DNA of 64,000 bases from Rachycentron canadum (GCA_038496675.1 CM076650.1:6753841-6817840), one strand, 5' to 3'; positions 48,531 through 62,140 are shown, counted from the first letter of the stretch. Notes: generated by a model not told the origin, from the letters alone. Translations and numbers: made by a program.

Positions 48531-51500
48531 GCGCGCTTCTCCATTCGGCACACTCGGTTCCCTCATATCAGGTGAAACATGTGGATAAATGTCTCTCAAG
48601 TCAAAGAAAAAAAAAAGAAAAAACCTAAAACAAACAAACCCAAATTCTCACTTGTGGCTCTTCGGGGTCTGAGACATCTTTGATTTCTAAATATAGCTCA
48701 TGGTATTTTATCACCTGTCGTTTTCATAAGAGGTTCCTTCTCTATTTCATCTCCTGCGCTTCATGGAAATCATAACAAAACGTGTCTGGCAGATTTTCCT
48801 CATTACGCCCAAATCAACAGAAATATATCCTGAGTGCTCCTTTAACTTGCTGCCTTTTAGGCCCGCGCTGTAAATAGTTTGGAAGTGTTGTCAGTGGGGG
48901 CATTTAGCTCCGTTCAGTGGAGCGTTCATTTTCCATCATTAGGACTATAGTGGTGAAATCCTCTGGGCATGTCTGCAGGTTCATACCACATGATGAAATA
49001 TTGTTCGCCCTGGTGTGAGAGGGAGACCTCCACTCAGCACACCCAGGGGTGAAACCAAATCTGCCTCCTCCTGCTCTGCTGCTCTGGCTCCTATCCGCTC
49101 CCAGACCCCCTTCAGCTACAGTCTGGTCTGCAGACAAGCAGCGTGGTTCTTCTCAGGCTTGACCTTCCTCCTGGTGAAACAAGTGAACACTTCAATCTTG
49201 GATGTAGAGTAAAGGCCTTGAGGAACTTCATGCTAAAAGGGTCAGTTCACCCAAATTGCAAAAGCATATTTTCCCACATAGCCCTTGTTGTTTCAAGATA
49301 GGCAGATATTTTTGGTTTCACTTGCCCAGGCTTAGAGATATCTAAGTACAATGGAGCTAAATTTAATTTATGTTGCACCTAAAACAATATGTTTTTCCAG
49401 ATGTAGTGAATGTGCAAAAAAAAAAAAAAAACGTGTTCAAAGTAGCACATGTGGATTCCTGTATTGTGAAGAACCTCCTGCCCTCTCCACTCAGCAGCTC
49501 CTTCAATCATTCAAAAAGGTTATGACTCATTTGTTTTAAATATGTGGAAAAAAAGCATTTGAATTGAAAACGCAGTTGCCGTTTATTTGCCCCGAATTAA
49601 ACTTGTCATTAAAGTTTATAGCTCTACAAGAGCCAAGATTTTTTTTTTTAGCAGAACTGAACAAAGAGGATATTTTGGCCAGAAGTCCCACATCATTTGT
49701 TTTTTTTTTTTTTTTCAAATGAAAACAAGATAGAACCTATAAATGATTTAAGTGAACCTGGCATGTATAAATAGTGCTTCATGAATAAAGTGCTGCACCC
49801 TCAAATTGCCATATTGCCAATAGAGCATATTGCCACTGAAGATAAGTGGTTTTCAACTCCTGAACAAAAGAGTCTGAATAAAATGAGATGCCTCACAGTG
49901 ACTCATGAATCCATATTGCTCACTTCCAGAAACTGATTAGTTACAGCAGCGAAGGCACATATTATAACTGCTGACTGATGTAATTCAAAACTGGACTTTT
50001 CTTATCTGGAATTTTATTTTAGCTCTGAGGTTTTTACGTTTTTAATATCTTTTTTTTTTTTTTTTTTTAGCCTGTTATTGCTTATTCCTCTCAGCCATAG
50101 AATCCCATTGGTGTTCAAAAACTATTTAAAATACACGATGGACATGCTGTTGCAGTGTTTCTTCAGCATGTATTTCATTTAGGGACAAGTGCTGTAAATA
50201 TTCACTAGTGCACCAAATGTATGTAAAGTAAAGTAATCCTCAGAAATGCATAATTTGTGAGTAACATGTTTGAGGACATTGCATAGTCCTATTACAGAAT
50301 TAAAGTATATTTTTGTAGCTGTTTTTAAACATATATATCTTAACTTAGAATAAATGGGCCTGGGACCATAGTGCTATAGAAATGAAAGGGAAATGGGAGA
50401 GTATTGAGTGAAAGACTAATGAATTGTTGGTTTTAATCTTATGAAATCTCTATTTCTTGACAGAAATATGGAAGAACAAACCTATCCTTTAATTTTGCTC
50501 TCCTGTCTCTTAGAAATGATGTTTATATCATACAAAATTGTTTTTCAGTTACCAGTTGCCTTGGGGTGAGGTGATTGCTACCTGGATTAGCTACAGAGGC
50601 AATGTTTTTTTGAATGAATCAAGCACGTATGAACAACAATGAAGTTGATCAGAAGAGACAGGAGTTTCTCCCATCTGTGGTTTGATTTAGGCAACAAAAG
50701 CACTTTGGTTAAGTTTAGGAAATGATCGTGGCTTTGGTTACATACAAATAAACATCTGTTTGAAGCCACTGTGAACTTTTTCTGTATCAAACCAGACCAG
50801 TGTCTTTTGTCAGAGTTTTATCAAGATAAACGGCAAGAAGAGCCAGGGACCTATCTGGCTTTTCAGGCTGTGTCAAAGGTTTAACTTGCTTTTATTGGGC
50901 AGCTTTGCCTCTCTTATCCTGCTTCCTTCAAAGTGTGTTAATTCTATTAGGGTCTCTGTAGAAACACTTATACAACCATTTAAGGGCTAGAGCCCCCTGT
51001 TAACCTGCAACAGGACTCCTTTTAGATGAGCAGTAAGTCAGCTGGCTAAACTGTACCTGTGGTGTGTTAGGTCACATGCTAACCTTTCTTAGGTGACTAA
51101 ATGTGATCAGCTGTAAAAAAGACTCCTGATGCACTCTCAGAGGAATCAGATACAAAACATGTGGTAAACTAGTCAAAGTGCTACATCCCGGATGCTTGAA
51201 TTTATCTTTTAGAATTACAAGAAATGATGGAAAGGAACCAAAAGGAAATCAATGAACTGCATTCAGAGTTGAATCAAGAGTTGGCTGTATTAACAATACA
51301 GTCTCATAGATAGTTAAGGTCAGAGGCTCAGGATAGAGGTAAACCGATCCCAGGCCTGTGCCTAAAGTCACCCCAGCGGATTCTCATTACAACTCCGTGA
51401 AAATCAGACACAGCTTGTCAGACCTTCTGCTCCATCTGTAACCTTCGTTCTCACTCTTTTCCCTCCACCTACCTCTTGTTTTTTTTCATAAAGCATTTAT

Positions 51501-52060
51501 TTTCAAACATGATCACAGAATACACGGGGAAGGTTCAAAAGAAAGGCAAACCCTGGTGGAAATGCAAATTTATTGAATCTTCATGGAGAGAACTCTTGAT
51601 ATGACCAGGATTTATGAAGTAAACCAGTACCGTGCTTTCAAAAAGTCCTCTTTCTTTGCAGAATAGCCACATTTCTGTGCTGACAAACTACACAATAAAA
51701 ATGACATTTCAGAATAAATTACAAACTGAACTGATCTGACTGCCCATTGGTGCACTGTTGTACTGGTTGACATGTTTAGTTCATTATAAAGAACATGGGC
51801 AGTGTGGGATCCCACATGCACCATCCTATCCATGCTACCATAAATACTCATTTACAGACTGATACACCAACATCTCCAATTGTTCTGGTTATAGCCTTTA
51901 TAAAATGATTAAATTATAGCTTTTTAAGATTAAACCTCATGTTTGTGACCATTATAAAGAAATTCAGAAAGTATTAAGAGACGTGTGATATAATTTGTTA
52001 CAGATTAATGAATATTAATTATTATTAATATGAATTATAATAACAACTACAAAATATGTA

Positions 52061-52061
<1 letters not shown>

Positions 52062-52094
<33 letters not shown>
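52062..52094. repeat. (AC)n microsatellite
   Basis: About 16 AC units, followed by ATATCTT. Confidence 0.95.
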
Positions 52095-52097
<3 letters not shown>

Positions 52098-52304
52098 CTT
52101 TATCAATTAAACTTCACTAGTTTGAAATCACTGACAGTTTTGAGTATTTAAAGCCACAACAAAATATTTTGTTTTGATTTTGTGAAGATGAGCTGAGTCT
52201 GTCGTGCCTTTACAAAGACAGTGTTAACTTGCCTGATAAAATAAGGATTATTTATCAAAAAAAGATCCACAAGGCTTCACTGTTTGAAGCACTAGTTTCT
52301 ACTT

Positions 52305-52560
52305 TATCTTCTACAGCCCCTTGACTGCCAACTGAGAATCAACCATACAGCTCTGAACATTGTGCTGAAGTGCACTAATGAGCTTGTTAACTTCAATCAC
52401 GACTTCTACATTGACATTTGGGGAGGAATTTATCCCATCCAAGAGGAATTAATCTCATTAGAGCTCCAGAGTCATATAGATTGTCCCTGCTTGGCGTAAT
52501 TAATGTTCGCATTGTACAGGTCTAATTGACTCAGTATGGGGTTTCAGAGCAGCTGTGGGA
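52305..52560. promoter_or_regulatory. candidate conserved noncoding element upstream of SFRP2
   Basis: A stretch of complex, non-repetitive sequence with homeodomain-like words (GGAATTAATCTCATTAGAG, CGTAATTAATG, CTAATTGACTC) and no coding potential, in contrast to the low-complexity DNA around it. This is judgement by eye; conservation was not tested. Confidence 0.25.
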
Positions 52561-52735
52561 TACATAGACGACTCCACCAGACTTTGGCATAACCAGATGC
52601 ATATTTAAAATGTGTAACCTACAAAGCAGTGGACAAATGTGGGGAGACTGTTTGTAATTTCTGTTATTAAAGTACTGAAATGTAACGATTAAATGCTAGG
52701 AACACAGTCTGTCATATTATTTGATCAACCATTTA

Positions 52736-53110
52736 TGAGTGATTTAAAGAAATAAGTTGAAATTTTGGGAACAATGCAACAAAACTGATGACTGATATTT
52801 CTGTACAATAAATACAAGGCCTACAACCAGCGACCAGTTAGCTTAGCTTAGCTTTTCTTAGCTATGTCCAGAGGTTTGAAAATTTACCTCCCAACATCTT
52901 TAAAAGTCACGAGTAAACATCTTTTAAGTGACCACACTTCATTCAATTTTTGTTCTGATTACCACAATGCAGTGTGTTAAGTAGTGAGTCTTAGTGGTGC
53001 GTAGGATGGATGGGTTACCTTCAGAAAGCTGTCGCCCCCATTTACTATGTGCTTTGCTAAGCTAACTTGTTCCGGGCTGTAGCTTCATAATTACTGTGGA
53101 GACATAAAAG
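52736..53110. repeat. dispersed teleost repeat fragment
   Basis: Includes CCAGTTAGCTTAGCTTAGCT and, further on, TTTGCTAAGCTAACTTG, the kind of TTAGC-rich sequence seen also at 38.2 and 57.4 kb. Edges are approximate. Confidence 0.4.
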
Positions 53111-53517
53111 TGAGACAAACCTATTGCTCCAATAGGTTGAGATGAATATAAAGACAGGCTGTAACAACCGAGACACTTCTCAGTATTTGAAGACCATCCA
53201 GATTGTTGTTGCAGGATCCAAAAACAGTGTCATATACCCTAAAACACAAGCAGGTTTATACTTGCAGGATGTGCCTGGGTCAGTGTGACAAGCAGATCCT
53301 TCTGCAGGACCCTGCTCTTTGACCCCTGACCAATACTGAAGCTGGAAGACTCACACTGTGAAGGTCTCCTGGGGATATTTTACAGCTTAGACCAAAGTAC
53401 AAGCTGACACATAGAAGTGTTTTCTGAGTGACCCATACCTGATCTCCACCCCATATGGAGTAGAGGCAGCCCATCACCATCTTCACACATTCCTCACAAA
53501 GGGATGTTTTTATATGT

Positions 53518-53601
53518 TTTTATATACATATACATATATATATGTATGTATGTATAAATCTGTGTATATATATATATATACATATATACATACATAAAAA
53601 T
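53518..53601. repeat. alternating TA/TG-rich tract
   Basis: Mixed TATATA, CATATA and TGTATG units, partly self-complementary. Confidence 0.85.
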
Positions 53602-55213
53602 TAGTTTTTACTGACTTATCAATGGATTAGAATCAGAACAGCTAAAAAGGAGAGTAAAGTCTTCTTCGCTTGCAAACTTCTTATGACTAAAATGCTCTTA
53701 AATTTACAGAGGTAATTTTAGTTCAGTTTAGTTGGTTAATAGATCCTAAATAGACTGTAATACAAAAATTGAATCAATAAACACAGACTGTGCAAAAGCT
53801 CATCACTCATGGCAAATAATTTGTTGAAGCAGTATATGATTCGCACTAGTGTAGTTTTAGCATATTATATACTTCTGATTTGAAAACTTGTTGGGATCTT
53901 ACACCATTTCCTCAGTTTTTTCAGATTATTAAATTCCACAGTTTGGTTTTGTTTACATTTAGCCATTTTCTTATTATTTAATCTCTATTTATTTATTAGA
54001 AATATATTAGGTTACAAATATAAAGGATTTTGCACAAATAAAATAAAAATCAAAACTTCATGCTGCATATTGTTTTTGAAGACTTAAATAATAATAAATA
54101 ATATGACAATACAATAGAATATAAATAAATCCAATTCATCCTGCTCCATCATGTCATTACATTTGACTTTCTTAAAGGCTAATCTTGGTCATTTAAAACA
54201 TATCTTGGCTCTTCAGAGTATCTGTAGAGAAATTTGATAAATAGGATCCCTTGTTATAATCTACAAGAACTTTATTATCCTGATCTTGAATTATGTGTTT
54301 GAGTTTTTTTTTTTTTTGCTTCCTACAAAGACATGCTCTTCATGACATGAACAAATTACCACTGTGGCAGAAGTCATGGATCATTTGCTTTTTGACAGTT
54401 TGTGTTGTGAAATATAATCTCACATACCTTCATCCCAGGAATTTGGGGGTTACAAAAAAGAAAAAAGAAAACGCACCCCTCTTAATTTTAGCGACGGTTG
54501 CAGCGGGCTAGCAAGTGACCCACAGTGACCTCTGGAATACCAGACACGGGCTCAAGTGTAAATAAAGGTTTGGTATTCATTCACAGTTGTGACACCACAA
54601 CAAGGACACAGTTTGTTTTGAGGTATAGTTGAGAAGTGTGTGTCCCCTGAACAGAAACAGACTTTACACCGAGTTTAGCCCAAACCCTGAACCTCTGTTC
54701 ACAGATTCAACCCCTAAACTTCAAACAGCAACTCTGAACCATGAAACAGGATTTGACTCATAGTTGCTTTCTACAGTTTCAAGAATGGGGCAAAGCCATC
54801 AAAACATAATTATCTCCTACATGGACCTGCATGGTACAGAAAACAGATCTCCAACATAATCATTTGTCATTTTCCAGATGTATGTGATATTTTCTTTTGT
54901 TCTGACACAATAAAATGTTTTAGTTTTCCTTCCACACATAAGACTTATAACTCCATTCAACTTAAGTAAATGTAATTTAGGGTAATTTTATCCAGATACC
55001 ACTGACCTGCCAAAAACTACACACATGCATGAGTATGCTGAGTACGCACTTCGTCGTTTTCTAGGAAATTTGAAGGTGCTGTGGAATGCAAGTCACCCTG
55101 ATAAGAGCAGAAGGAAAACAGCTCATGAAATGATATTTGTTGTATTTTAGATGTTTAAAATGTTTAAACCAAATATTCTGTAATACAAGATGTTACAATA
55201 CACCCTCTGAGGA

Positions 55214-56487
55214 GTGCTATGTTCAGGACAGACTGGAGAGTACAGTGAGTCACTATTGGAAAGTGACCAGACAGGCTACAATGGGTCGGAGCTAGCTGGT
55301 AACCTCAGTAGAAGTAAAGAAATAAAGAGAAAGAAGCAGGAATCAACACAGGCATTGCCTTTCCACTGCTGGAGACGCCTCTTGGCGAGTAAACGAGTGA
55401 AGTTTTATGCCGAACATGCATCACTTCTTCTAGACCGGTAAGGAAACAATTGGTAATGCTACTTATTTAATTAGCGAAACTTACTTTGCCGTAAACTACG
55501 TGTGGTTTTGACCTTGTACATATTTTAACACATAGCTAACCCAAGGTGGTCTGAATTTGATTGATAACCTTGAAGGATTCCTCCAAAAGTGTTTCCATTG
55601 AGTATCAAATACTCTCCCTATGGGCTTAAAGGGTTTGTATCTTGCTTTTCCTTCACGAGAGTAAAACACACTTTCATGGTGAAAACTGTTCATATCTCAA
55701 TCCACTACTGCAGCATTATGTCGCAAACACTGGCTACATGCTTCCATTCACCACCATTGTTAGCACAGTTAGCTCTTTATGCTTGTCATTGCCAACCAAA
55801 ACAAGCAAACGTGGATTAGATGTGTGCAGCAAAGACAAACAGTTAACCAAAGTAGCAACGAATGAGAGCTATACTTATATTATATTTTGTTGAAGATGCA
55901 GGAGCGCACAACAGACTTGACTAAAATTTGTTGATATATTAATTTAATTTCCTGCAAAAACTGTGCATCTGTACTTCATACTGGTAAATAATGTCTGGCA
56001 ATCCTATTTCACTAGGCTGTAAACTTTATTTTATAGCCAGTTTCCAAAAGTAGATGTTTTGTCCTCCCGAGAGCTAAACACTTTTGTAAAAGAGCCAACT
56101 ATTAACTTGAAGTAGTCTAGTGGACCCACCAACATGTCATCATTGTTTTCCTGTTGTTTTCATATGAAGAGGGAAACATTAAAAACCTCACACGCTGAAT
56201 TCTCCTCTGGTGGTACCAGAGGAAAGCAGCCAAAATGCAGTCAGAGGGAATCACCAAGCCTTTTATTATACCAAAAACACTCCCAGAAGAAGAGAGTGTG
56301 TTAGCACTGACTTACAGTAGCGTCACCACCTTTTTTGTATATGTGTGTGTGTTTCAGTCTAATGGTGTGCGGAGGTGGATGGAACAAGCCCGAGGCGGTG
56401 CACATTAAACCTGCAGAGTCCTGCTGTGAGGAGGAGGAAAAGACCCAGAGTTGTCCTAAACTCTCAAATCACTGCACATGCGCTTAA
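55214..56487 (+). CDS. candidate two-exon gene or transcript, unidentified
   Basis: Exon 1 ends GACCG/GTAAGG (donor at 55438). A strong acceptor, GTGTGTGTGTTTCAG, ends at 56357. The frame from ATG 55214 runs open 224 nt to the donor and continues in phase through exon 2 to TAA at 56485-56487, giving 117 residues. Exon 2 alone reads LMVCGGGWNKPEAVHIKPAE then SCCEEEEKTQSCPKLSN, and its own ATG (56362) could start a 41-residue peptide. I do not recognise it, and exon 1 has unremarkable composition. The stop falls at the edge of a 17-A run. It may be a long noncoding RNA, a small gene, or a chance pairing of good splice signals. Confidence 0.25.
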
Positions 56488-57344
56488 AAAAAAAAAAAAA
56501 AACTGGCCTCACATTAACTAAATGATGGCTCCCCTTTAACAAGGGCTTCTCCAACCTCAAACAGCCAACAACTTGTCCTCCAAAGTGCTTCTGCTCTGAT
56601 CACTTGGCATTCTGCTTGTATTTGTCACATAGGGATGAAACATCACTCCACCACAAGGCCACTTTTGCTTATGACCTGAAAGTAAACATGGCCATGCTTA
56701 TCTTCCTGCATGGTGCTTAATTAAATATTCTACAAATCTTTTCTTTGACAGTCCTGGTTAAATTATAGTGATGGCACACTATCGACTTAAAGCGTTCCAA
56801 CCAAAACATAGCCCTGGCTCTGCCTCATACTGCCAGAAGTTACGTATGCCCTATCAGATGACACATGCAGTGTATACAAGCTTAAATATAACGTTTATTC
56901 GAATCCAGTCCATGCATGATGTCTGGATTTTAAAGCTGCTATTACAACTGAAATAGTAAGCAGGAAATGACAAACATATTCAGTGTCAAGATGCTGAGAC
57001 TGGTTTGGTTTCTGTTGCCCTGCCCAAGGAGCAGAATAATGTAATATCCCATTGCTTATTAGAAAAATTAGAACACAAAATGTTCTATTATATGCTCACA
57101 TTTCATCCAGATGGCTTAATATTAAAATTATTCCAGGGTTGGTGTTGTTCACGTATAATACATAATGAATAATAAGGTCACTGTTCATTTGGTTTGGCAG
57201 CTAAGTATTTAGTTTGCTCCAAAATTCAGACTTTCCAACACAACTGACATCATAAGACAAAATATTACAAGTAACACATAACACATGTAACATCACAGTA
57301 GATGAGAAGATTGACTCCACTCTCTTGTCTGTGCATTGTATGGA

Positions 57345-57735
57345 GCTAGAACTGGGAGGCCGTTATAGTATCTTAGCATGAAGACGAAACAGCTAGCCTT
57401 GCTCCATACAAAGTAAAAAAGAAAATCCACCTGGAAGCACAACTAAAGCGTGACTGAACACAATGAATTATGTTTGCTTAACACAAACCTAATGTAGGGA
57501 GAGTTATGGGCTGTCATTTCTTTATTAACAGCCAGATGTGGACTTTTTTAGCTTTCACAGAAGCCTAACGTTGACGTACAGATTCGACAAATAAAACACA
57601 ATTGGTTAATCTGGGATCTTTGGTGTCGGTGTCTTGTTGGGTCTTAAAATCATATGGCTTTCTCTCCAGTGTATATGCTAAGCTACAGGCTAATTGTCCT
57701 CTGGAACTAGCTCCTTTGCTGTTTATTTTTTTATT
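57345..57735. repeat. dispersed teleost repeat fragment
   Basis: Contains TTAGCATGAAGACGAAACAG, CTAGCCTTGCTCCATACAAA and AAAATCCACCTGGAAGCAC, in the order of the recalled fish repeat 'ttagcataaagactggaaacagctagcctggctctgtccaaaggtaacaaaatccacc'. Confidence 0.5.
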
Positions 57736-58285
57736 TTTACACAGAAATCAATAATGTCTATTGAAGTGTGTCTTAGACAATTAAATGACCTAAAATAAGT
57801 TGAGACTTTAACATGTATGAAACACATGAAAATGTTATATGATGTGTAAATATTGTTTTGTAAAATCAGTGTTTTTCAGCAGATTTTCACTTTGAAGAGC
57901 TTAATTTCATCTTCCATTACATCTTTTTAGACTGCCTGGCACTCTTGTACTCTTGTATATATGGAGCCTGTATATATACCAACCTTTCCTGTTTATTTGT
58001 TTGGCTGTCTGTTTTATACTGCCTATTTCTGTACTCATTTCTCTGTGTATAACAGCTACAGTATATCTGTCTCTTTTATGTATTTGCACTGTTTATAGGT
58101 ACATTAAGAAACACAGACAGGGCTACATTCCTTTTATACTTCAGTAAACTAAATAGTATAAATGCACACATGCTTTATGCTTCCACACTGCAGATCATTC
58201 TCAAAGTGAAGGGATAAAATGAGCTCCACATGGGACACTGTGCATAGTCCTGTGCAACCACTTTCATCGGCCTGAGAACCCCCCA

Positions 58286-58316
58286 CCACACACACACGCA
58301 CGCGCGTGTACACGTG

Positions 58317-58369
<53 letters not shown>

Positions 58370-58371
58370 TC
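58286..58371. repeat. alternating CA/CG purine-pyrimidine tract
   Basis: Mixed CA and CG dinucleotides including CGCGCG and a self-complementary ACGCGCGTGTACACGTG section. Such alternating tracts are prone to form Z-DNA. Confidence 0.9.
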
Positions 58372-59872
58372 ACTGAGCTTTTCCTTCTGTCTCCCACATC
58401 TGTGTCTACGGCCCTAATTGTTTAATACCTCTCCCCGTCCAACCTCCCTGTGCAGCCGAGGCACTAATAGGTCCAACAAAAAACTGCCAGGGCTCCGATT
58501 CTTGTTACCCTGAGCTAACCCATGGAGATTTAACTGGTCAGTGGATGAACTCATGCTAAACATCATCTGTGTTTATCCCACACGGTCGCTGTGGCTGGAT
58601 TGTGTATGTAAGTGTGTGCGGAGGCTGGTATGGTGGTTTGGAAAAAACTCTTCAGGGGGCTGAGGAAAACTTGGTCTGTTTGTTTCAGTCTGTCTGTCCT
58701 TAATTTATGCATGCTGCTGAAGTTGGACATTAAAAAAAAAAAATCCCTCTATTTTTGCACATATTCTGAGCTGCACCTAAGCTCCCCATTAGCTCCCCTT
58801 CGTTAAGTAGAGCAAAAACACCGGCTCACGCTGGCTCCACTACATGATAAACATTGAGGTACACCCAGTGAAAAAAGGGAAGACATTTAGGTTGGAAAAA
58901 CTTGACCCTAAAGTTGTTTGAGCCCCTTCATCCTCCTGATGTCCACACACACAAAAATGGATGGACTCTTTTTGGACTAGAAGGGAGGAAAGCTGTCATT
59001 GCCACCTCGTCTATGTTGTGTCAGACACAGTCGTTTGAACCTGAGGTTGGGGTATAAATCTCCACCCTCTGGCCAGCCTTGACATTCTGGTCCCAGATGG
59101 TGCCTCCCCTGCTGTGGACTCTGCCCCAAAGGGGCTTGGCATCTCATCCAGACGCATCCATCACTGCACAACCAGGCCCCTTATTCTGGGAGCAGAGGCC
59201 CCTGTGGGGAGCACCTGCCCTCATGTTTTCACCTTGTGGCTAAAACAGCCCCCAACCCCCCTGAGAAATTTTCATCCACTGCTGCTTTCCTGAGAGGTTA
59301 GAGGTCATTTGAGGGTGGGAGACAACTTTGCATGTCCAGAGACACTCTTTAAGGTGACATTCACACTCAGGTCTGCAGTTAAATCTATTAGGCTTCACGT
59401 TACCGGCAGGTCAAAGGTTGAAGTATTAATAATGTTAACAGAAGGCCACACAAGCAAAAGTCAAAATATGAGAAAAAAATCTGTACCACAGACAAAGCAA
59501 AGAGTGAAAACTATAAAACAACACTTTGAAGAAAAAAGTACTTGAAATGCTTCAGTCTGAAACATGGAGAAGAGGAGTAGACAACATTTCAGAAAACAAA
59601 AAGGAAAGCTGCGAAGCAAAGATCAATCGCCTTCAAAAGAAAAAAAAAAAGCTACTCTTTCAATCCGAACAGCGTTTATACAAAAGAATCGTACTCCTCC
59701 ATCTGTTTTATATATTGTGGCCAAAAAACATCACTGATTTGATTGGACCCAAATGTGATGCTTGAGGCTCCTTCATACATCCAAAGCCTGTTTGACCCTC
59801 CTTCTCCTGCCCTCCACCAACAAAGCTCCCTTTCCCTCTCCCCACTGGTCCCATTCAAGGGGCTCCAGGCCT

Positions 59873-59877
<5 letters not shown>

Positions 59878-59905
<28 letters not shown>
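59878..59905. repeat. (TG)n microsatellite
   Basis: About 14 GT units. Confidence 0.95.
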
Positions 59906-60029
59906 GGAATGGGGAGTCTTGTCTCACTTATTGGGCTGCCAGCTAAGGTCTATACTGTGAGGAATACTCAACTGAAAACCTGTTATTTAAGTATCAAACC
60001 AGCTGTAGACTTGACACACTGATATAAAG

Positions 60030-60345
60030 CAGGTATAATGTTGAGCATGCTAACAATTGCCATTTAGTGCTAAACCTAAAGCACAGCTGAGGATTGTGGG
60101 AAAGCCTTCTGTTAAACCAAAGTTTCGGACAAAATAAAATTCAAAACAATCCAATAGTTGTTTTGACTTTTCACTCAAAACCACAAATGCCAACCTCATG
60201 GTGAAATGTTAAAGGATGACCAAACTTATTAGGATTCATCCTTTGGGCATCATACATGTCTGTACCAAATTTCATGGCAATCCATCTGATTGTTGTTTGA
60301 CATATTTCAGTTTGGACCAAAGTGGTGGCCTGATCAACAAGCCAA
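60030..60345. repeat. dispersed repeat common in spiny-rayed fishes
   Basis: Contains GAGCATGCTAACAATTGCCA, CAAAACCACAAATGCCAACC, TGTACCAAATTTCATGGCAA and CAGTTTGGACCAAAGTGGTG in the order of a very abundant percomorph repeat I recall. Its class is unknown to me. It supports a spiny-rayed fish as the source. Confidence 0.65.
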
Positions 60346-61168
60346 TATTGCCATCCCTACAGCAAAGCCTGTTTTCACAGGTTTCTTTACATTTTCATAC
60401 TTTCTTACCTGGATCTGGGTCTGAGTTGTCTTCTTCCACGAAGAAGCACTACAAAGAGCTGGCTTATATTCAAATCATAGCTTTATAATGGAGTAAAGAA
60501 TATGTGTAGAATTTAACTTGAGCAAGTCTGAGCTGTTTCATTCAAAAAAATCACATTGTTGTTTCTGTGCCATTAAACTTGGACTGGTTGAATAACAATA
60601 AAACATTTTTTTGCCACTTTTATAAGCAAAAACTGATAACTCATGGTAGAGGAGTGTCTTTAATGAGTATTTTTAACAATGTAAGGTAATCAGCTATAAG
60701 TTAAAATCTTGCAGACAAAATTATATAAAGCTGTGTAGAGTTGTATACTTACAGTAGCAATAATATCATTGGATTTTTATCACCAATGCATTAATGTGTG
60801 CATAAACAACACTTAAAACTTGTAGTAGGTCACAGTTGAACAAAGATTAATTGATTTATACACTGTTAAATAGTTTTCTCCTAAAATATTACCTGTCAAA
60901 TACCTGTGAAAGTGATAGTAGTTTTCACTTAACTATAGTGGAATAGAAGAATAAAGTAACATTAGATGAAAATACTCAGTACCATAAACCTGAACTTGTG
61001 TAAATATACTAACTCACTGCTCATCGCTGATTGTTGTTCATTATAGTTCACTATAATATAATAATCAACTGTACTGTATGCTACATTTAAGATGTGTGGA
61101 TGTTTTCCAAAAATGAATGTACTACATGTTGTTTTGAAATGAAAAATCTTTAGTAACTCAATATATTT

Positions 61169-61206
61169 AAAAAAAAAAAAAGAAAAAAGAAAAAAAGAAA
61201 AAAAAA
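61169..61206. repeat. A-rich run
   Basis: Poly(A) broken by single G, possibly the tail of an old retroposed insertion; no body recognised. Confidence 0.8.
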
Positions 61207-61699
61207 GCTTGATAAGAGTCTGGAAAAAATCTACCAAACAACAATCCCGTTCCTACACATTGCATGTTACCAACCATCCCCACTGCAAAGTCTTGTTCCC
61301 AGCTCTGCCCGGCTATCCCACATCACGTCCATATTAATTTCCATCAGGAACAGGCACAGCAATGCACTCTGGCATATATCGTCCCACACACTTGTCAAAC
61401 ATCTGAAAAGCATAGAAAGGATGTTGCACATGGTTCTGATAAAAACAGAGGTAAGCTGGTCACTGAGCACAGTTTACTTCTTCCCGTTCTGTGATTAATT
61501 CTTTATGTAAACTGCATTGTTATCTCTTTGTAAAGATTCAAAATGTCTGTGGGAAAAATGGCTGTATTATAAATAAACGCTAAAATTGGCTAAATGCTAA
61601 AGTGGTTAACTTTTCTTTCCTCCGCTGTCAAGTGTGCCCCCTTTTGTTTTGGGTGGGAGGGAAAAAAGGTGAAAGAGAGAAAACAGAAAACATTTGGAT

Positions 61700-62140
61700 T
61701 ATTTCCAGCTTGCAAATGAAGCATAAAGCCTATACCCTCTGTGTGACAATGTTTACACAATCTTTCAGCAACGCAGCGTAAATGAACTTAAAGGTTTATG
61801 GAAAACTATCTACACTCTGCACATGTGTTGATTGTCTGGAGTCAAAGGGCCCAGTGGTGATTTATGATACTGAGGATGATGGTTTATGTTATTGCCTAAA
61901 TCCTGCTGCTACACCATAAACATATTCTAGCTCTCCTCTAATCTCAAAACTTATCTGCATTTAGTGAAATCTTCATCAGGGCCGATATAAATCTCTATAA
62001 ATCTATTCCACACTGATGAGAAGCAACCTGTAACTGTGTTGATCATTTTATAGATAAATCATAAATGAGCTCATCAGTGTTTAAATTGGTTTAAATCTCA
62101 TAAAGCTCTCAAGAAGTCTGTCGAACCCCCTCCTGAAACA
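61700..62140. promoter_or_regulatory. candidate conserved noncoding element
   Basis: Complex repeat-free sequence without coding potential, with words such as CAATGTTTACAC (forkhead-like), TCAAAGGGCCC (TCF/LEF-like) and GGTTTATG. Judged by eye only. Confidence 0.2.

Larger units (their letters stand above)
48620..55150. other. SFRP2 upstream noncoding region, proximal part
   Basis: No gene recognised. AT-rich unique DNA with poly(T) runs (49698-49715, 50051-50069), an (AC)n at 52062-52094, a repeat patch at 52736-53110 and an alternating TA tract at 53518-53601. The block at 52305-52560 is repeat-free and has several TAATTA-type words; it is a candidate conserved enhancer. Confidence 0.5.

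Noticed and set aside
51612..51851. 79-codon minus-strand frame
   Set aside because: Codon use and composition look random and no partner exon is visible.
53280..53486. Minus-strand frame with a CAG/GTATGG donor-like site
   Set aside because: No matching acceptor or recognisable protein; neighbouring DNA is TA-rich repeat.
55438..56487. Idea that the exon 2-like sequence with the following A-run is a processed retrocopy
   Set aside because: The A-run follows the stop directly with no 3'UTR, and a strong intronic acceptor precedes the segment, which a retrocopy would lack.
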